Part shown: positions 26,495 to 36,638 of the stretch, piece by piece | How the letters are laid out: every line of letters starts with the position of its first letter | How positions within the stretch are numbered: position 1 is the first letter of the stretch | Assembly (NCBI RefSeq): GCF_001282685.1 | Contig: NZ_LN875034.1 | Span: 312,157 to 376,156, forward strand | DNA: 64,000 bases | Origin: Niameybacter massiliensis | GTDB lineage: Bacteria; Bacillota; Clostridia; Lachnospirales; Cellulosilyticaceae | Reading direction: 5' to 3' | Notes under the pieces: generated by a model | Databases searched by the model: none | Seen by the model: only the letters and a program-made list of their open reading frames with translations | Told to the model about the DNA's origin: nothing | Made by a program: the position numbers and the translations under genes

Positions 26495-27748
26495 TTGAGC
26501 AAGCTATGTATACGAGGTGGTAAACGCCTAACCGGAGATGTAGTAATTAGTGGAGCTAAAAATGCAGCAGTGGCCATACTACCAGCTGCGCTTTTAGTGG
26601 ATGGAACATGTGAAATTGAAAACTTACCATATATTAATGATGTTATTTTATTAACAGATGCAATGAAATCTTTAGGAGCAATTGCTGAATTTGAAGATAA
26701 GCATACTGTTAATGTAGATGCAACAACCGTATACAGTTATTGTGCTACAGATGAGTGTATTGGTAAAATGAGAGCTTCTTATTATTTAATTGGAGCACTC
26801 CTTGGACGTTTTGGTAAAGCAAAAGTTGCAATGCCAGGCGGATGTAATTTTGGTAAAAGACCAATTGATCAGCATATTAAAGGTTTTGAAGCACTTGGTG
26901 CAACAGTAACCATACAAGAAGATACAATTTATGCAGTAGCAGATAAATTAGTAGGAACACATATTTACCTTGATGTAGTAAGCGTAGGTGCTACGATTAA
27001 CATCATGTTAGCAGCAGTCTTAGCAGAAGGGACAACTACTATTGAGAATGCAGCTAAAGAGCCTCACATCGTAGATGTGGCCAACTTCCTCAATATGATG
27101 GGAGCAAGCATCAAAGGTGCAGGTACAGATGTTATCCGTGTCAAAGGTGTACCTAAGTTACAAGGTGGAAAATACTCTATTATCCCAGACCAAATAGAAG
27201 CAGGCACTTATATGATGGCAGCAGCTATTACTGGTGGGGATGTATATGTACGTAACATTATCCCAGAGCATATGGAATCAGTATCTCTCAAAATGCGTGA
27301 GATGGGTGTTGAAATTGAAGAAGGAGACGACTACATTCATGTAGCTGCAGGTAAAGATCTTATTGCAACAAATGTTAAAACTTTACCTCATCCAGGTTTC
27401 CCAACAGACCTTCAACCACAGATGACAGTACTATTAAGTACAGCAATGGGTAAGAGTACTATGCTTGAAAGTGTGTTTGAAAACAGATTCCAATATATTG
27501 AACAACTCAATCATATGGGAACTAAGATTAACGTAGTAAACGGAAACAAAGCTGAAATCGAAGGCGTAAGTCATCTAAAAGGCAGCGATCTTATTGCAAC
27601 AGACTTACGTGCAGGTGCTTGTATGATTTTAGCGGGGCTAAAAGCAGATGGTGAAACTTATATCGATGATATCAAATACATTGATAGAGGATACGAATCA
27701 GTAGAAGATAAATTAAGAGCACTTGGGGCAGATGTCTCAAGAGTGTAA
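26495..27748 (+). CDS. murA: UDP-N-acetylglucosamine 1-carboxyvinyltransferase MurA
   Basis: 417 residues from the TTG at 26495, chosen because AAGAGGTG lies 6 bases upstream. A GTG three codons earlier would use no good site. First committed step of peptidoglycan synthesis: transfers enolpyruvate from PEP to UDP-GlcNAc. K/N catalytic start (SGAKNAA), catalytic C117 in PGGCNFGKRP, and the C-terminal DLRAGA motif are present, so it should be fosfomycin-sensitive. Terminated at 27751-27788. Confidence 0.95.
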   Translation: MSKLCIRGGKRLTGDVVISGAKNAAVAILPAALLVDGTCEIENLPYINDVILLTDAMKSLGAIAEFEDKHTVNVDATTVYSYCATDECIGKMRASYYLIGALLGRFGKAKVAMPGGCNFGKRPIDQHIKGFEALGATVTIQEDTIYAVADKLVGTHIYLDVVSVGATINIMLAAVLAEGTTTIENAAKEPHIVDVANFLNMMGASIKGAGTDVIRVKGVPKLQGGKYSIIPDQIEAGTYMMAAAITGGDVYVRNIIPEHMESVSLKMREMGVEIEEGDDYIHVAAGKDLIATNVKTLPHPGFPTDLQPQMTVLLSTAMGKSTMLESVFENRFQYIEQLNHMGTKINVVNGNKAEIEGVSHLKGSDLIATDLRAGACMILAGLKADGETYIDDIKYIDRGYESVEDKLRALGADVSRV

Positions 27749-27750
27749 AG

Positions 27751-27788
27751 AAAAGCAATTCAGGTTATAAAACCTGAGTTGCTTTTTT
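27751..27788 (+). terminator. Terminator of murA
   Basis: AAAAGCAATTCAGGTT 27751-27766 pairs with AACCTGAGTTGCTTTT from 27771, ending in T6. Confidence 0.9.
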
Positions 27789-27903
27789 GTATTTTCATAA
27801 CAGAATATAAGCTATCGATAACAGTTATAATACTTATAGAGCATTATTTGTTAAGATAAAAACAGAGAAAATCTTGCAGAAGGCTATAGGAGGCACATTT
27901 AAT

Positions 27904-28254
27904 ATGAAACAGTCAACAATCATTGAAAATAAGAAAAAATATGATTCCTACTTTGATAAGAAGGTAAAAGATTATATCTTTCTTAATATTAAATTTTATG
28001 CCATATGTATTTTAACGTTAGGGCTAGCTTATCCTTGGGCACTATGCATGAAGTATAAAGCCCAATATCATCATACCGTTATTTGTGGTAAGAGATTGAA
28101 GTTTATTGGAGACCCTAGAGAGCTCATTTGCCATTGGCTATGGTGGTGGTTCCTAAGTGTGATTACCTTAGGAATATTTGTAATTGTTGTAGATATAAGA
28201 ATGGAGCAATGGATTACAGCAAATACAATTTTTGAAGATACGCAGATGGAATAG
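27904..28254 (+). CDS. DUF898-like membrane protein
   Basis: 116 residues from ATG 27904, which has TAGGAGG upstream. An upstream in-frame ATG at 27874 lacks one. Two hydrophobic segments (about 35-55 and 85-105). The pattern TLGLAYPWALCMKYKAQ...GKRLKFIG resembles half of a DUF898 (YjgN-type) protein. Function unknown. Single gene with its own terminator. Confidence 0.72.
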   Translation: MKQSTIIENKKKYDSYFDKKVKDYIFLNIKFYAICILTLGLAYPWALCMKYKAQYHHTVICGKRLKFIGDPRELICHWLWWWFLSVITLGIFVIVVDIRMEQWITANTIFEDTQME

Positions 28255-28267
28255 AATTTGATATTAT

Positions 28268-28310
28268 AAATCCCCCTTAGGGCGCTTAACTGTGCTGCTA
28301 AGGGGGATTT
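28268..28310 (+). terminator. Hairpin after the DUF898-like gene
   Basis: AAATCCCCCTTAG 28268-28280 pairs perfectly with CTAAGGGGGATTT 28298-28310. Confidence 0.75.
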
Positions 28311-28491
28311 ACTTATTTATATATAAATAAATTTAAAGTATATGTATAAAAAAGATAATCAATAGAGTATAATTATCTTCTGTTAATTATATAATGCTAA
28401 GTTTGTTTAGAAATATATTGGAAATAAAAAATAATTTATTAATGAGGGAAGGTAAGATATAATTAATTTGGACATTTAAGGAGGGCTAGGG

Positions 28492-29217
28492 ATGAAGGTA
28501 GCTATATGTGATGATGAGAAACTATTTAGAGATGAACTAGAGAAGTTACTCTATAGATTCTCGTTTGAGTATAATATAGATATATTTATAGATATGTATT
28601 CTTCTGGGGAAGAACTTATATGGGCACTTAATCATTCATCTAAGAATTATGATTTAATTTTTTTAGATATCTTGATGGAAGGGCAAAATGGGATTGAAGC
28701 AGCAAAAGAAATTAGAAAGATAGATATGAAAGTACTTATTGCCTTTTTAACAAGTACAGTAGAGTTTGCTTTAGATGGTTATGAGGTGAAGGCCTTAAGT
28801 TATATGGTCAAACCTATTAAATATGAAAAGTTACAAAAGATTGCTTTAGAAGTTTATGAAACGCAATATGATGCCAATAATGTTTTTACTTTTAGCATTA
28901 ATCATGCCTTATATTCCATTCCTTTTATAGATATCAATTATTTCGAAGTGGATAAAAGGGTTATATATGTTAATGCAATAAAAAATAAGCATATAGAAGA
29001 TAAGGGATTTTATAAAAAAATCGATGATCTAGCTAAAGAATTAGAGCAACATCATTTTATAAAGAGTCATCGCAGTTACTTAGTTAATCTAAAAAATATT
29101 ATGTCCATATCAGCGAAAGAGATTGTTTTTGTAAATAATCAAACAGCCCCTATCAGTAGAAGCTTATATAAAGATGTTAAAAATAGATTTTTAGAATATA
29201 CATCTTCATTACTATAA
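28492..29217 (+). CDS. LytTR response regulator (second pair)
   Basis: 241 residues. Receiver with D7/D8 and phospho-acceptor D59 (LIFLDILMEG), KPI lysine present. LytTR domain about 140-240 (YFEVDKRVIYVNA, HFIKSHRSYLVNL). GGAGGG before the ATG. The regulator precedes its kinase here, the reverse of the pair at 12995. Confidence 0.9.
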   Translation: MKVAICDDEKLFRDELEKLLYRFSFEYNIDIFIDMYSSGEELIWALNHSSKNYDLIFLDILMEGQNGIEAAKEIRKIDMKVLIAFLTSTVEFALDGYEVKALSYMVKPIKYEKLQKIALEVYETQYDANNVFTFSINHALYSIPFIDINYFEVDKRVIYVNAIKNKHIEDKGFYKKIDDLAKELEQHHFIKSHRSYLVNLKNIMSISAKEIVFVNNQTAPISRSLYKDVKNRFLEYTSSLL

Positions 29218-29230
29218 AATAGGAGTTAAT

Positions 29231-30574
29231 ATGAATTTTGAAATACTAATACAAATTATAGATAGCTGGACCATTCTCATTGTATTTTTACATTTGGTGA
29301 TGCTTAAGAAGTTTGAATGTATATGTAATAAATACATCTCTTTTTTAGCCATATGGGGTATTACCATTTTTACATATTATCAATTACATCTTACAGAGAT
29401 AAGTCTACTAAGTGAATTATATATATTAGCCTTTTTAGTTTTGGTGTTATATAACTTATTTTTTAAAGGGAAATTATTTCAGATTTCTTTAAAGTGTATC
29501 ATTTTATTACAGCTCTTTTTGCTGTCTCGAATATGGATGTTTATTATTTATGAGGCATTAGAAGGTTTAGCTATTAAAACAAGTTGGCTTAACTATGTAA
29601 TACATGTTATTGATGCAATGCCATTTTTCTCTAGAAACTTTATATTTATCATTTTAGCAAGTTGGTTATATATAAAACTTAATTCTAAGTATTTAAATTT
29701 TGATTACCTATATGAAAATAAAAAAGTATTAAACATATGCTTAATATTCGGGATAATAAATTATAATGTTTTATTATCGATTTTTATAAAGTCAATGGAG
29801 TTAGTGACAACAGATAGACTAGTAAGAGGCATTATTAATGTTTCTATTATTTCGGTGATTTTCTTATTTTATATTGTTACTTTATTTAGAATGATATCTG
29901 AGAAATCATATATTCATTTTCTATTAAAGGTTCTAGAGGGGCAGCTCAAAATACAATTTAATCATTACAATAACTTAGAGTATGCCATGAAAAAGTCTAG
30001 GACTATTGTCCATGATACTAAGCATCATATATTGGCATTAGATACCTTGCTTGCAAATGAAAATGTAGAAGAAGCTAAAAAGTATTTAGAGAATATGAAA
30101 AGTGATTTATTCCTCTTAGAGAAGAACACAATATGTCAGCACAAATTAATTGATGCCATCTTACAATTTAATATAGGAGAATGTGCAAAGAAAAATATTC
30201 AATTTGATTATGACGTAGAGATTCCAGAGCATATTTCTATTGATAACTTTGATTTATCCATTGTATTTGGGAACCTACTTAATAATGCAGTTGAAGCATG
30301 TGAGAATATGACAGATGATTCTATTGATAAGCACATTAAAGTAGTTGCTCATATAATTAATCATAACCTGGTTATAAAGGTAAAGAATACAACGACCAAT
30401 ACAGTTAATTTAAAGAGCAAAGAGATGCTTAAAACAACGAAAAAAGATGTATTTAATCATGGGATAGGTCTTTTAAGCATTAAGAATAGTGTTGAAAAAT
30501 ATAACGGAAATATGAGCTATCATGTGGTAGATAATATCTTTGAGATTAAGCTCATCATGTATATGAGTAATTAA
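29231..30574 (+). CDS. GHKL (AgrC-like) sensor histidine kinase
   Basis: 447 residues, about six membrane helices over residues 5-225, no large extracellular domain, then the HPK10 H-box IVHDTKHH (H261), N-box NLLNNAVEAC (about 348-357) and G-box HGIGLLSIKNS. It probably senses a peptide or membrane signal and phosphorylates the regulator at 28492. No agrB/D genes nearby. Confidence 0.88.
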   Translation: MNFEILIQIIDSWTILIVFLHLVMLKKFECICNKYISFLAIWGITIFTYYQLHLTEISLLSELYILAFLVLVLYNLFFKGKLFQISLKCIILLQLFLLSRIWMFIIYEALEGLAIKTSWLNYVIHVIDAMPFFSRNFIFIILASWLYIKLNSKYLNFDYLYENKKVLNICLIFGIINYNVLLSIFIKSMELVTTDRLVRGIINVSIISVIFLFYIVTLFRMISEKSYIHFLLKVLEGQLKIQFNHYNNLEYAMKKSRTIVHDTKHHILALDTLLANENVEEAKKYLENMKSDLFLLEKNTICQHKLIDAILQFNIGECAKKNIQFDYDVEIPEHISIDNFDLSIVFGNLLNNAVEACENMTDDSIDKHIKVVAHIINHNLVIKVKNTTTNTVNLKSKEMLKTTKKDVFNHGIGLLSIKNSVEKYNGNMSYHVVDNIFEIKLIMYMSN

Positions 30575-30648
30575 AGATAAGCGCGTATATAAGTTTATAT
30601 TTGAAGTTAAGCCTGTGTTAAAAATGTTTTGGAAAGTTAGGCACCTAT

Positions 30649-30687
30649 AAACTAGTTTCTGTATTCTATAGAAGCTAGTTTTTTTGA
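30649..30687 (+). terminator. Terminator of the second LytTR/GHKL pair
   Basis: AAACTAGTTTC 30649-30659 pairs with GAAGCTAGTTT 30671-30681, followed by T-run. Confidence 0.8.
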
Positions 30688-30865
30688 TTTTTATAGAAGT
30701 TAATTTACATTTTAAGGTATAGGTCTGACAAATAAAATTATCAATTTATTTATATATGTAATGCTAAATTCATTTATAGTCTTTAAATATTTATTAAAAA
30801 AAGAATGTAACTTTTATGACCTTTCTGCAACTAATATTATAGAAGCAAGAGAAAGGAGGTGTATC

Positions 30866-31375
30866 TTGAAATATTTTGAAGGTTTATATAAAGCGTATCA
30901 TAAAGATATATTTCGTTTTTTATATAAATTATCTAATAACAATGTTGATTTAGCTGAGGAATTAACACAAGAAACCTTTTATTATGCATATCTTGAAATG
31001 AGCAAGTTTAAAGGAGAAGGACATATAAAAACTTGGCTTATGGGAATAGCAAAAAATAGATTTTTTATGTATCTACGCAAAAATAAGAACATTACCGTAT
31101 CTATTGATGAAATATTAAATGACGTTATAGAAGATACTGTTTCAATACAAGATACATTAATCAATAGGCAGCTATTAACCAATGCTCTCAATATAGTATT
31201 TGATATGAAGGGCAATATGCGGGATGTATTTCTTGCAAGAATTTATTCAGACTCTTCGTATTCACAGATATCTAGAAGCTTAGGAATTTCAGAGAGTTCT
31301 GCAAAGGTATTATTCTTTAGAGCCAAACAACAATTACAAAAACAATTAAGGGAGAGTTATAACTATGAAATATGA
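30866..31375 (+). CDS. ECF sigma factor
   Basis: 169 residues from the TTG at 30866 preceded by AAAGGAGG. The frame is open further upstream but without a site. Sigma-2 region about 10-75 (AEELTQETFYYAY, IKTWLMGIAKN) and sigma-4 region about 110-165 (SDSSYSQISRSLGISESSAKVLFFRAKQQL). The gene overlaps its anti-sigma gene by 11 bases. Target promoters unknown, autoregulation likely. Confidence 0.9.
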   Translation: MKYFEGLYKAYHKDIFRFLYKLSNNNVDLAEELTQETFYYAYLEMSKFKGEGHIKTWLMGIAKNRFFMYLRKNKNITVSIDEILNDVIEDTVSIQDTLINRQLLTNALNIVFDMKGNMRDVFLARIYSDSSYSQISRSLGISESSAKVLFFRAKQQLQKQLRESYNYEI

Positions 31376-32018
31376 TTGTGAACTTATAAAAGACATTATG
31401 CCAATCTATATAGATGATGCATTGAGTGATAAGAGCAGGGAAATAGTGGAGCAGCATTTAGATGAGTGTACAGAGTGTAGCCATTTTTATAAGAGTATTA
31501 GGAATGAGCCAGATATGAAAAGTACTGACTTAATAATTCAAGATAAAACGTTAGCTTATGCAAAGAGAATAAAGAAAATAAGAAAGACCATCATATCATT
31601 TATAGCTATTATGTTTATAGGAATGACCTGGATGGCAGTATCAATCCTTGGTGGTAAATATGATACTTTTGTAGTGAAAATGGGAAGTTATGAGGAAGCA
31701 AAAGGGCATATAGAAAGAGGATGGGTACCAGAAGAGATTCCACAGGATTCAAAGGATATTTCGATTATTTATAATATTGATAGCAATAATGTGAATGGAG
31801 CATTCCATACATCTCAAGATGGAGTAGAATCACTCATCAATCAATGTCGGATGGCAACTGTAAAGGACTTAAGTAAAACAGATAAGCCCCTAAATAATGA
31901 ATTTAAAAAAGTAAAAGAGGAGCTTATTAGTTCTCCAGAGAAAGTTATTTTTTTACAAGATGATACTTATATTCTTGCAGTTAAAGAAGAGGGCATAGTA
32001 TTTTACTTTGCCAAATAA
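31365..32018 (+). CDS. Zinc-finger anti-sigma factor
   Basis: 217 residues. N-terminal ZAS-type zinc site EQHLDECTECSHF (H-x3-C-x2-C, about 30-41), one membrane helix about 73-93, then an extracellular domain of about 120 residues. It should hold the ECF sigma encoded just upstream at the membrane and release it on an external signal. Coupled by an 11-base overlap. Confidence 0.87.
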   Translation: MKYDCELIKDIMPIYIDDALSDKSREIVEQHLDECTECSHFYKSIRNEPDMKSTDLIIQDKTLAYAKRIKKIRKTIISFIAIMFIGMTWMAVSILGGKYDTFVVKMGSYEEAKGHIERGWVPEEIPQDSKDISIIYNIDSNNVNGAFHTSQDGVESLINQCRMATVKDLSKTDKPLNNEFKKVKEELISSPEKVIFLQDDTYILAVKEEGIVFYFAK

Positions 32019-32118
32019 TAAAAAAACATAAGTGTGTAAAGCATTTGGCTTGCATTTACAGGCTCAAAATGTATTTATATAATGAGAGTATTAAAATGAT
32101 AATAGAAGAGGTGTAAGG

Positions 32119-32670
32119 GTGAAAAAAATACTGGTTGTTGTAGATATGCAAAATGATTTTATTGATGGGGCACTAGGCACTAAGGAAGCTGTTAGTATTG
32201 TACCTTATGTCATAGAGAAAATTAAGGAATACCAAGCAAATGGTGATCCCATTTACTTTACAAAGGATACCCATGGGGAAGATTATTTGAGAACACAAGA
32301 AGGCAAGAACTTACCTGTTCCACATTGTATTAAAGGGACAAAAGGGTGGGCATTACAACCAGATATTGAAGCCCTTGCTACCTCTTTGCAAATAACAAGT
32401 GAAGGCTCTATTCTTTATGAAAAAGGCATTTTTGGAGGGGAAGAATTGGCTAAAACCTTAAGGGAGAGTATAGAAGACCAAAGCAAGGTAGAGATAGAAT
32501 TGGTTGGCTTATGTACAGATATTTGTGTGCTTTCGAATGCCATTTTGCTTAAGACTTATATGCCAGAAGCAGTAATCAAAGTAGATTCAGCAGGATGCGC
32601 AGGGGTAACGCCTGCCACACATCAAAATGCCTTAGAAGCCATGAAGATGTGTCAAATCCAGATTGTTTAA
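32119..32670 (+). CDS. Isochorismatase-like cysteine hydrolase (nicotinamidase-like)
   Basis: 183 residues. Catalytic triad candidates: D9 (VVVDMQNDF) and the cysteine in GLCTDICVLSNA, with the cis-peptide V-x-x-A region near TPATH. GTG start after GAGGTG. The nearby NAD synthetase gene supports nicotinamidase (nicotinamide to nicotinate), feeding NAD salvage, but the family covers several amidases. Confidence 0.8.
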   Translation: MKKILVVVDMQNDFIDGALGTKEAVSIVPYVIEKIKEYQANGDPIYFTKDTHGEDYLRTQEGKNLPVPHCIKGTKGWALQPDIEALATSLQITSEGSILYEKGIFGGEELAKTLRESIEDQSKVEIELVGLCTDICVLSNAILLKTYMPEAVIKVDSAGCAGVTPATHQNALEAMKMCQIQIV

Positions 32671-32781
32671 AAGAGGAATAGACTTCTCAACAGGAAAGAT
32701 ATACTTAGGAAAGAAATTTACAATAATAAAAGTTATCATTAGGGCTATAATAATGAGGAGTACGAAGAGGAGGAAAGAGAT

Positions 32782-33534
32782 ATGTATAAATTTGATGCAG
32801 AAAAAGTAACAGAAGAATTAGTAGAATGGATTAAAGATTACTTTGAAAAAAATGGTCCAGGGTGTACAGCAGTTGTAGGTATCAGTGGTGGTAAAGATAG
32901 TTCTGTAGTAGCAACAGCTTGTGTAAAAGCCTTAGGTAAAGAAAGAGTACTTGGTGTATTGATGCCAAGTGGAGAACAAGCAGATATCGACTATAGCTAT
33001 GACCTTTGTAAGACTCTTGATATTCCTCATGTTGTCATTAATATAGGTAGTACTGCAACAGCTATGTTTGATGTACTAGGAGAGGCTGCAAAGGCGTTAG
33101 GTCGTGAGAGTATCTCAGATGTTACACGCATTAATACACCAGCGAGACTTCGTATGACGACTTTATATGGTGTAGCAGGTATGTGTAATGGACGTGTAGC
33201 CAATACTTGTAACTTATCAGAGGACTGGGTAGGGTATGCCACTAAGTTTGGTGATGGTGCTGGAGACTTCTCTCCTTTATCACAGCTTACAGTAACAGAA
33301 GTAAGAGCAGTAGGGAGAGTGCTAGGTTTACCAAGTAAGTTTGTAGAGAAGACACCAATTGATGGTTTATGTGGTAAGACAGATGAGGAGAATTTAGGAT
33401 TCACCTATGAAATGTTAGATGAGTACATTCGAGAAGGTAAATGTGAAGACCTAACCATTAAAGCTAAAATTGATGATATGAATGCAAAGAACTTACACAA
33501 GCTCCAACCAATGCCTCATTTTGTAGTAAAATAA
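32782..33534 (+). CDS. nadE: NH3-dependent NAD+ synthetase
   Basis: 250 residues, length normal for the ammonia-dependent form (no glutaminase domain). PP-loop SGGKDSS (35-41), and the conserved NTCNLSEDWVGYATKFGDGAGDFSPL block for NaAD and ATP binding. Makes NAD+ from nicotinate adenine dinucleotide. RBS AGGAGG with a second GAGG nearby. Confidence 0.95.
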   Translation: MYKFDAEKVTEELVEWIKDYFEKNGPGCTAVVGISGGKDSSVVATACVKALGKERVLGVLMPSGEQADIDYSYDLCKTLDIPHVVINIGSTATAMFDVLGEAAKALGRESISDVTRINTPARLRMTTLYGVAGMCNGRVANTCNLSEDWVGYATKFGDGAGDFSPLSQLTVTEVRAVGRVLGLPSKFVEKTPIDGLCGKTDEENLGFTYEMLDEYIREGKCEDLTIKAKIDDMNAKNLHKLQPMPHFVVK

Positions 33535-33619
33535 TTATAATTTAATTAAATTAAATCTTTTCATAGATAAACTTTAGACAGGACATACTAATCTCAAGAC
33601 GTATTAATTGAGGTGAAGT

Positions 33620-34567
33620 ATGCGCAAGTCTACAAAAATTATTTGGATAATTATTGCAATTTTGCTTGCTTTGATTCTCCTGGTGGGCGTGTATTTTTAT
33701 AATTTATTAAGTGATATACAAGTAGAAAATAGTGGTGTAATTACGCCAGAAACACCAGTATCTTATCCCACACTCCCAGGTATTAATCACATTTTATTAG
33801 TAGGTGTAGATAGTACAAATACAGAAGCAGCAACACGTTCAGATGCAATGATGTTACTGACTTTAGACACAGAACATGACAATATTAAGCTAACTTCTTT
33901 TGTCCGTGACTCTTATGTGAATATTCCAGGTCAAGGCTATGAAAAGTTAACCCATGCCTATGCTTATGGAGGTCCAGAGCTACTGATAGAGACCGTGAGA
34001 GAGAACTTCCAAGTGGATGTAAGTTGTTATGTAGTCATTGATTTTGCATCTTTTATTGAACTTGTAGATATGCTTGGAGGTGTAGAGGCCACCTTAGAAG
34101 ATTGGGAGCTTAGTGAGTTTAATCGTGTATCTAATGAAAACTATCGTAAGTTTTATAATGGAGGAGAAGAAGACTATATAAGTATTGATGAACCGGGTAC
34201 GTATACCCTCAATGGTTATCAAACACTTGCTTTTGTCAGAATGCGTAAGAATGATTCCATTTATGCAAGAGAAGAAAGACAACGTATGGTGGTAGAAGAA
34301 GTCTTTAATAAGGTCATTCGTATGCCATTTAATATGTACTCTAAGCTTTTCAAACAGGTACTACCTTATATTAAAACCAATATGAATCCATTTGAACTTA
34401 TGAAGTTAGGTTTTACAGCACTTCAGATTGGAACAACGGATGTAAGGCAAATGGAATTCCCAGACCCAGATAGGGGCCAAGGCGGTATTATACCGGGCAA
34501 AGGTTGGGTACTACAGTGGGATGAAGAAGCTGGTAGAGAACAGCTTCATGAATTTTTAAATGAGTAA
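33620..34567 (+). CDS. LytR-CpsA-Psr (LCP) family protein
   Basis: 315 residues. N-terminal membrane helix 7-29, then an LCP domain about 50-235 with the conserved Asp/Arg sites (LLVGVDS, RSDAMMLLTLD, SFVRDSYVNIPG, RMRKNDSIYAREERQR). These enzymes attach wall polymers such as teichoic acid or SLH-binding glycans to peptidoglycan outside the membrane. That fits the SLH proteins in this window. Confidence 0.92.
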   Translation: MRKSTKIIWIIIAILLALILLVGVYFYNLLSDIQVENSGVITPETPVSYPTLPGINHILLVGVDSTNTEAATRSDAMMLLTLDTEHDNIKLTSFVRDSYVNIPGQGYEKLTHAYAYGGPELLIETVRENFQVDVSCYVVIDFASFIELVDMLGGVEATLEDWELSEFNRVSNENYRKFYNGGEEDYISIDEPGTYTLNGYQTLAFVRMRKNDSIYAREERQRMVVEEVFNKVIRMPFNMYSKLFKQVLPYIKTNMNPFELMKLGFTALQIGTTDVRQMEFPDPDRGQGGIIPGKGWVLQWDEEAGREQLHEFLNE

Positions 34568-34603
34568 TATAAGACAGATATAAGTATAATTATGTGTCAT
34601 AGG

Positions 34604-34649
34604 AAAGGATATTCCTAAGCCCCAATAGGCTTTGTGATATCCTTTTTTT
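34604..34649 (+). terminator. Terminator of the LCP gene
   Basis: AAAGGATAT from 34604 pairs with ATATCCTTT, with an inner AAGCC/GGCTT stem, ending in T7. Confidence 0.8.
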
Positions 34650-34734
34650 AAATATCTTAAGAAAGATTAAGAATTACTAGCATAAGATTTTAGATTTTAT
34701 CTCTAAAATAAGAAGATGAAAAGAGGTGATTACT

Positions 34735-36537
34735 ATGATACAGATATTTAAGCGTGCAATAAGACTTATGTTATGGGATTGGAGTACTTTAATCCTATTT
34801 GAATTAATTTATAAATTTGGTGCTATGATTATAGCGTTTCCATTACTTGAAGAACTTTTAAGATTTGCGATGCAAAGAGCAGGGCTTAAATATTTGAGTA
34901 ATCAAAATGTACTTTTAATCTTAAAAAGCCCTATGGCAATTCTTGTTTTAGTAGTATTGGTGATTTTACTAGCTTTTTATATTTATATTGAAATAACAGC
35001 TATTATTATATATTGTGACCAAGGTATGAAAGGTGAGAAGATTAGTGTAACAAATCTTTTTGTACAAGCAATAAAAAAGGCAAGTTATATCTTGAAACCT
35101 CAAAATGGCTTACTTATTTTGTTTGTTATTGTGATTATTCCTGTGACAGGGTTTCTCCTTACAACAGAAATTTTAAGTAGTTTTCAAATACCAGAGTTTA
35201 TTTTAGACTTTATACATAAGTCCCCTGTACTTAGGCTTTCTTATATGAGTCTATTAATTTTATTAGAACTACTAGTAATAAGATGGATTTTTAGTATTTA
35301 TGAAGTGACACTTCAAAATAGAAGTTTTAAAGAAGCAAGAAAGATAAGTAGAGATATGATAAAAGGAAAGATTATCAAAACAACTGTTTATTTCTTGATA
35401 TGGACGTTATTTGTGACTGTTGTTAAATGGATGATTTACCTTATGGTTATTGGAGTATCTTTAATCCTTGTTCAAGTATCTTATAGTGGTAGCAACCTTA
35501 AAAATGAGCTTTGGTTTAACTATACCATGTTGAGCCAGGGACGTTTATTTTTTGATGCTCTTATTCAATTTGTGTTAGGATTTGGCTTTATATCAGCGCT
35601 TTATTATAGTTTGAATGAGACGTATCCATCCACAGAGCAAGTTATAAAACAATCAAAGGGACGTAAACGTGTAATAAGGGGGCTCATTAAAGGGATGAGC
35701 ATAGCTATCTTATTAGGATTTTATTTTGATTATAATGTGAACAGAGATTGGATCTCGGGGATAAGAAATATGAATCCAAATACAAAAGTGATTGCTCATA
35801 GAGGGGCGTCTTTATTTGCGCCTGAAAACACTTTAGCGGCATTAGAGGAAGCTGTAAAGCTGGGGGCAAATTATGCAGAAATAGATGTACAACAACTTAA
35901 AGATGGTGAACTTATTTTGATGCATGATACCAATTTTAAGCGCACAACAGGTGAAAATAAAAATGTTTGGGAATCAACTTATGAAGAGGTGAAAACCTAT
36001 GATGCAGGCAGTTCTTTTAATCCACATTATGTAGGAGAGCAGATTCCAAAATTAGAAGATGCCATCGTTTATGCCAAAGATAAGATTGACCTTATGATAG
36101 AGCTAAAACTTACAGGCTATGAGGAGGGACTAGAAGAAAAGGTCGTAGAACTCATAGAAAAGTATAAGCTGACAGACCAATGTATGATTGTATCTATGAA
36201 TTATGATGTGTTAACTAAAGTTAAAGCGATGAACCCAGCAATCAAGACAGGTTATATTACAGCAGTAGCTTATGGGGATTTCGAAGAGCTAGATGGCGTA
36301 GATGCCTATAGTATAGAAGCTTCTTTTGCCACTGAGTTTCTTGTAAGAACGCTTAAGTCAAGAGGCAAAGAGGTTTTTGTATGGACACTTAATAATGAAA
36401 AGCCTATGTTAGATATGATTAAGCTTGGGGTAGATGGGATTATCACAGATAATCCAGATTTAGCTCATTATGCACTGGGTATCCAAGAAGAGCGCTGGCC
36501 TCTTTTTCCTTTTCAAGTAGGACAATTTGAATTATGA
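34735..36537 (+). CDS. Glycerophosphodiester phosphodiesterase with membrane domain
   Basis: 600 residues from the ATG at 34735 (AAAAGAGGTGAT upstream). Residues about 1-340 hold six to eight membrane helices of the GDPD membrane-domain family. Residues about 350-595 are a canonical GDPD: IAHRGASLFAPENT, AEIDVQQLKDG, LMHD, MIELK. It hydrolyses glycerophosphodiesters or lipoteichoic backbones to glycerol phosphate. Unlike the GDPD-like protein at 2633, every key residue is intact. Confidence 0.93.
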   Translation: MIQIFKRAIRLMLWDWSTLILFELIYKFGAMIIAFPLLEELLRFAMQRAGLKYLSNQNVLLILKSPMAILVLVVLVILLAFYIYIEITAIIIYCDQGMKGEKISVTNLFVQAIKKASYILKPQNGLLILFVIVIIPVTGFLLTTEILSSFQIPEFILDFIHKSPVLRLSYMSLLILLELLVIRWIFSIYEVTLQNRSFKEARKISRDMIKGKIIKTTVYFLIWTLFVTVVKWMIYLMVIGVSLILVQVSYSGSNLKNELWFNYTMLSQGRLFFDALIQFVLGFGFISALYYSLNETYPSTEQVIKQSKGRKRVIRGLIKGMSIAILLGFYFDYNVNRDWISGIRNMNPNTKVIAHRGASLFAPENTLAALEEAVKLGANYAEIDVQQLKDGELILMHDTNFKRTTGENKNVWESTYEEVKTYDAGSSFNPHYVGEQIPKLEDAIVYAKDKIDLMIELKLTGYEEGLEEKVVELIEKYKLTDQCMIVSMNYDVLTKVKAMNPAIKTGYITAVAYGDFEELDGVDAYSIEASFATEFLVRTLKSRGKEVFVWTLNNEKPMLDMIKLGVDGIITDNPDLAHYALGIQEERWPLFPFQVGQFEL

Positions 36538-36638
36538 TAAGATGAAAATTAAAGAAATTTTTGATTTAAATTGGAACGTGTAATTTTTTATAAATTGGCA
36601 CAATCTAACTCTAGACATTGAATAAAGGAGTATAGATT

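Noticed and set aside
33027-33404. 125-codon frame opposite nadE
   Set aside because: Shadow of a clearly coding, conserved gene; no RBS.
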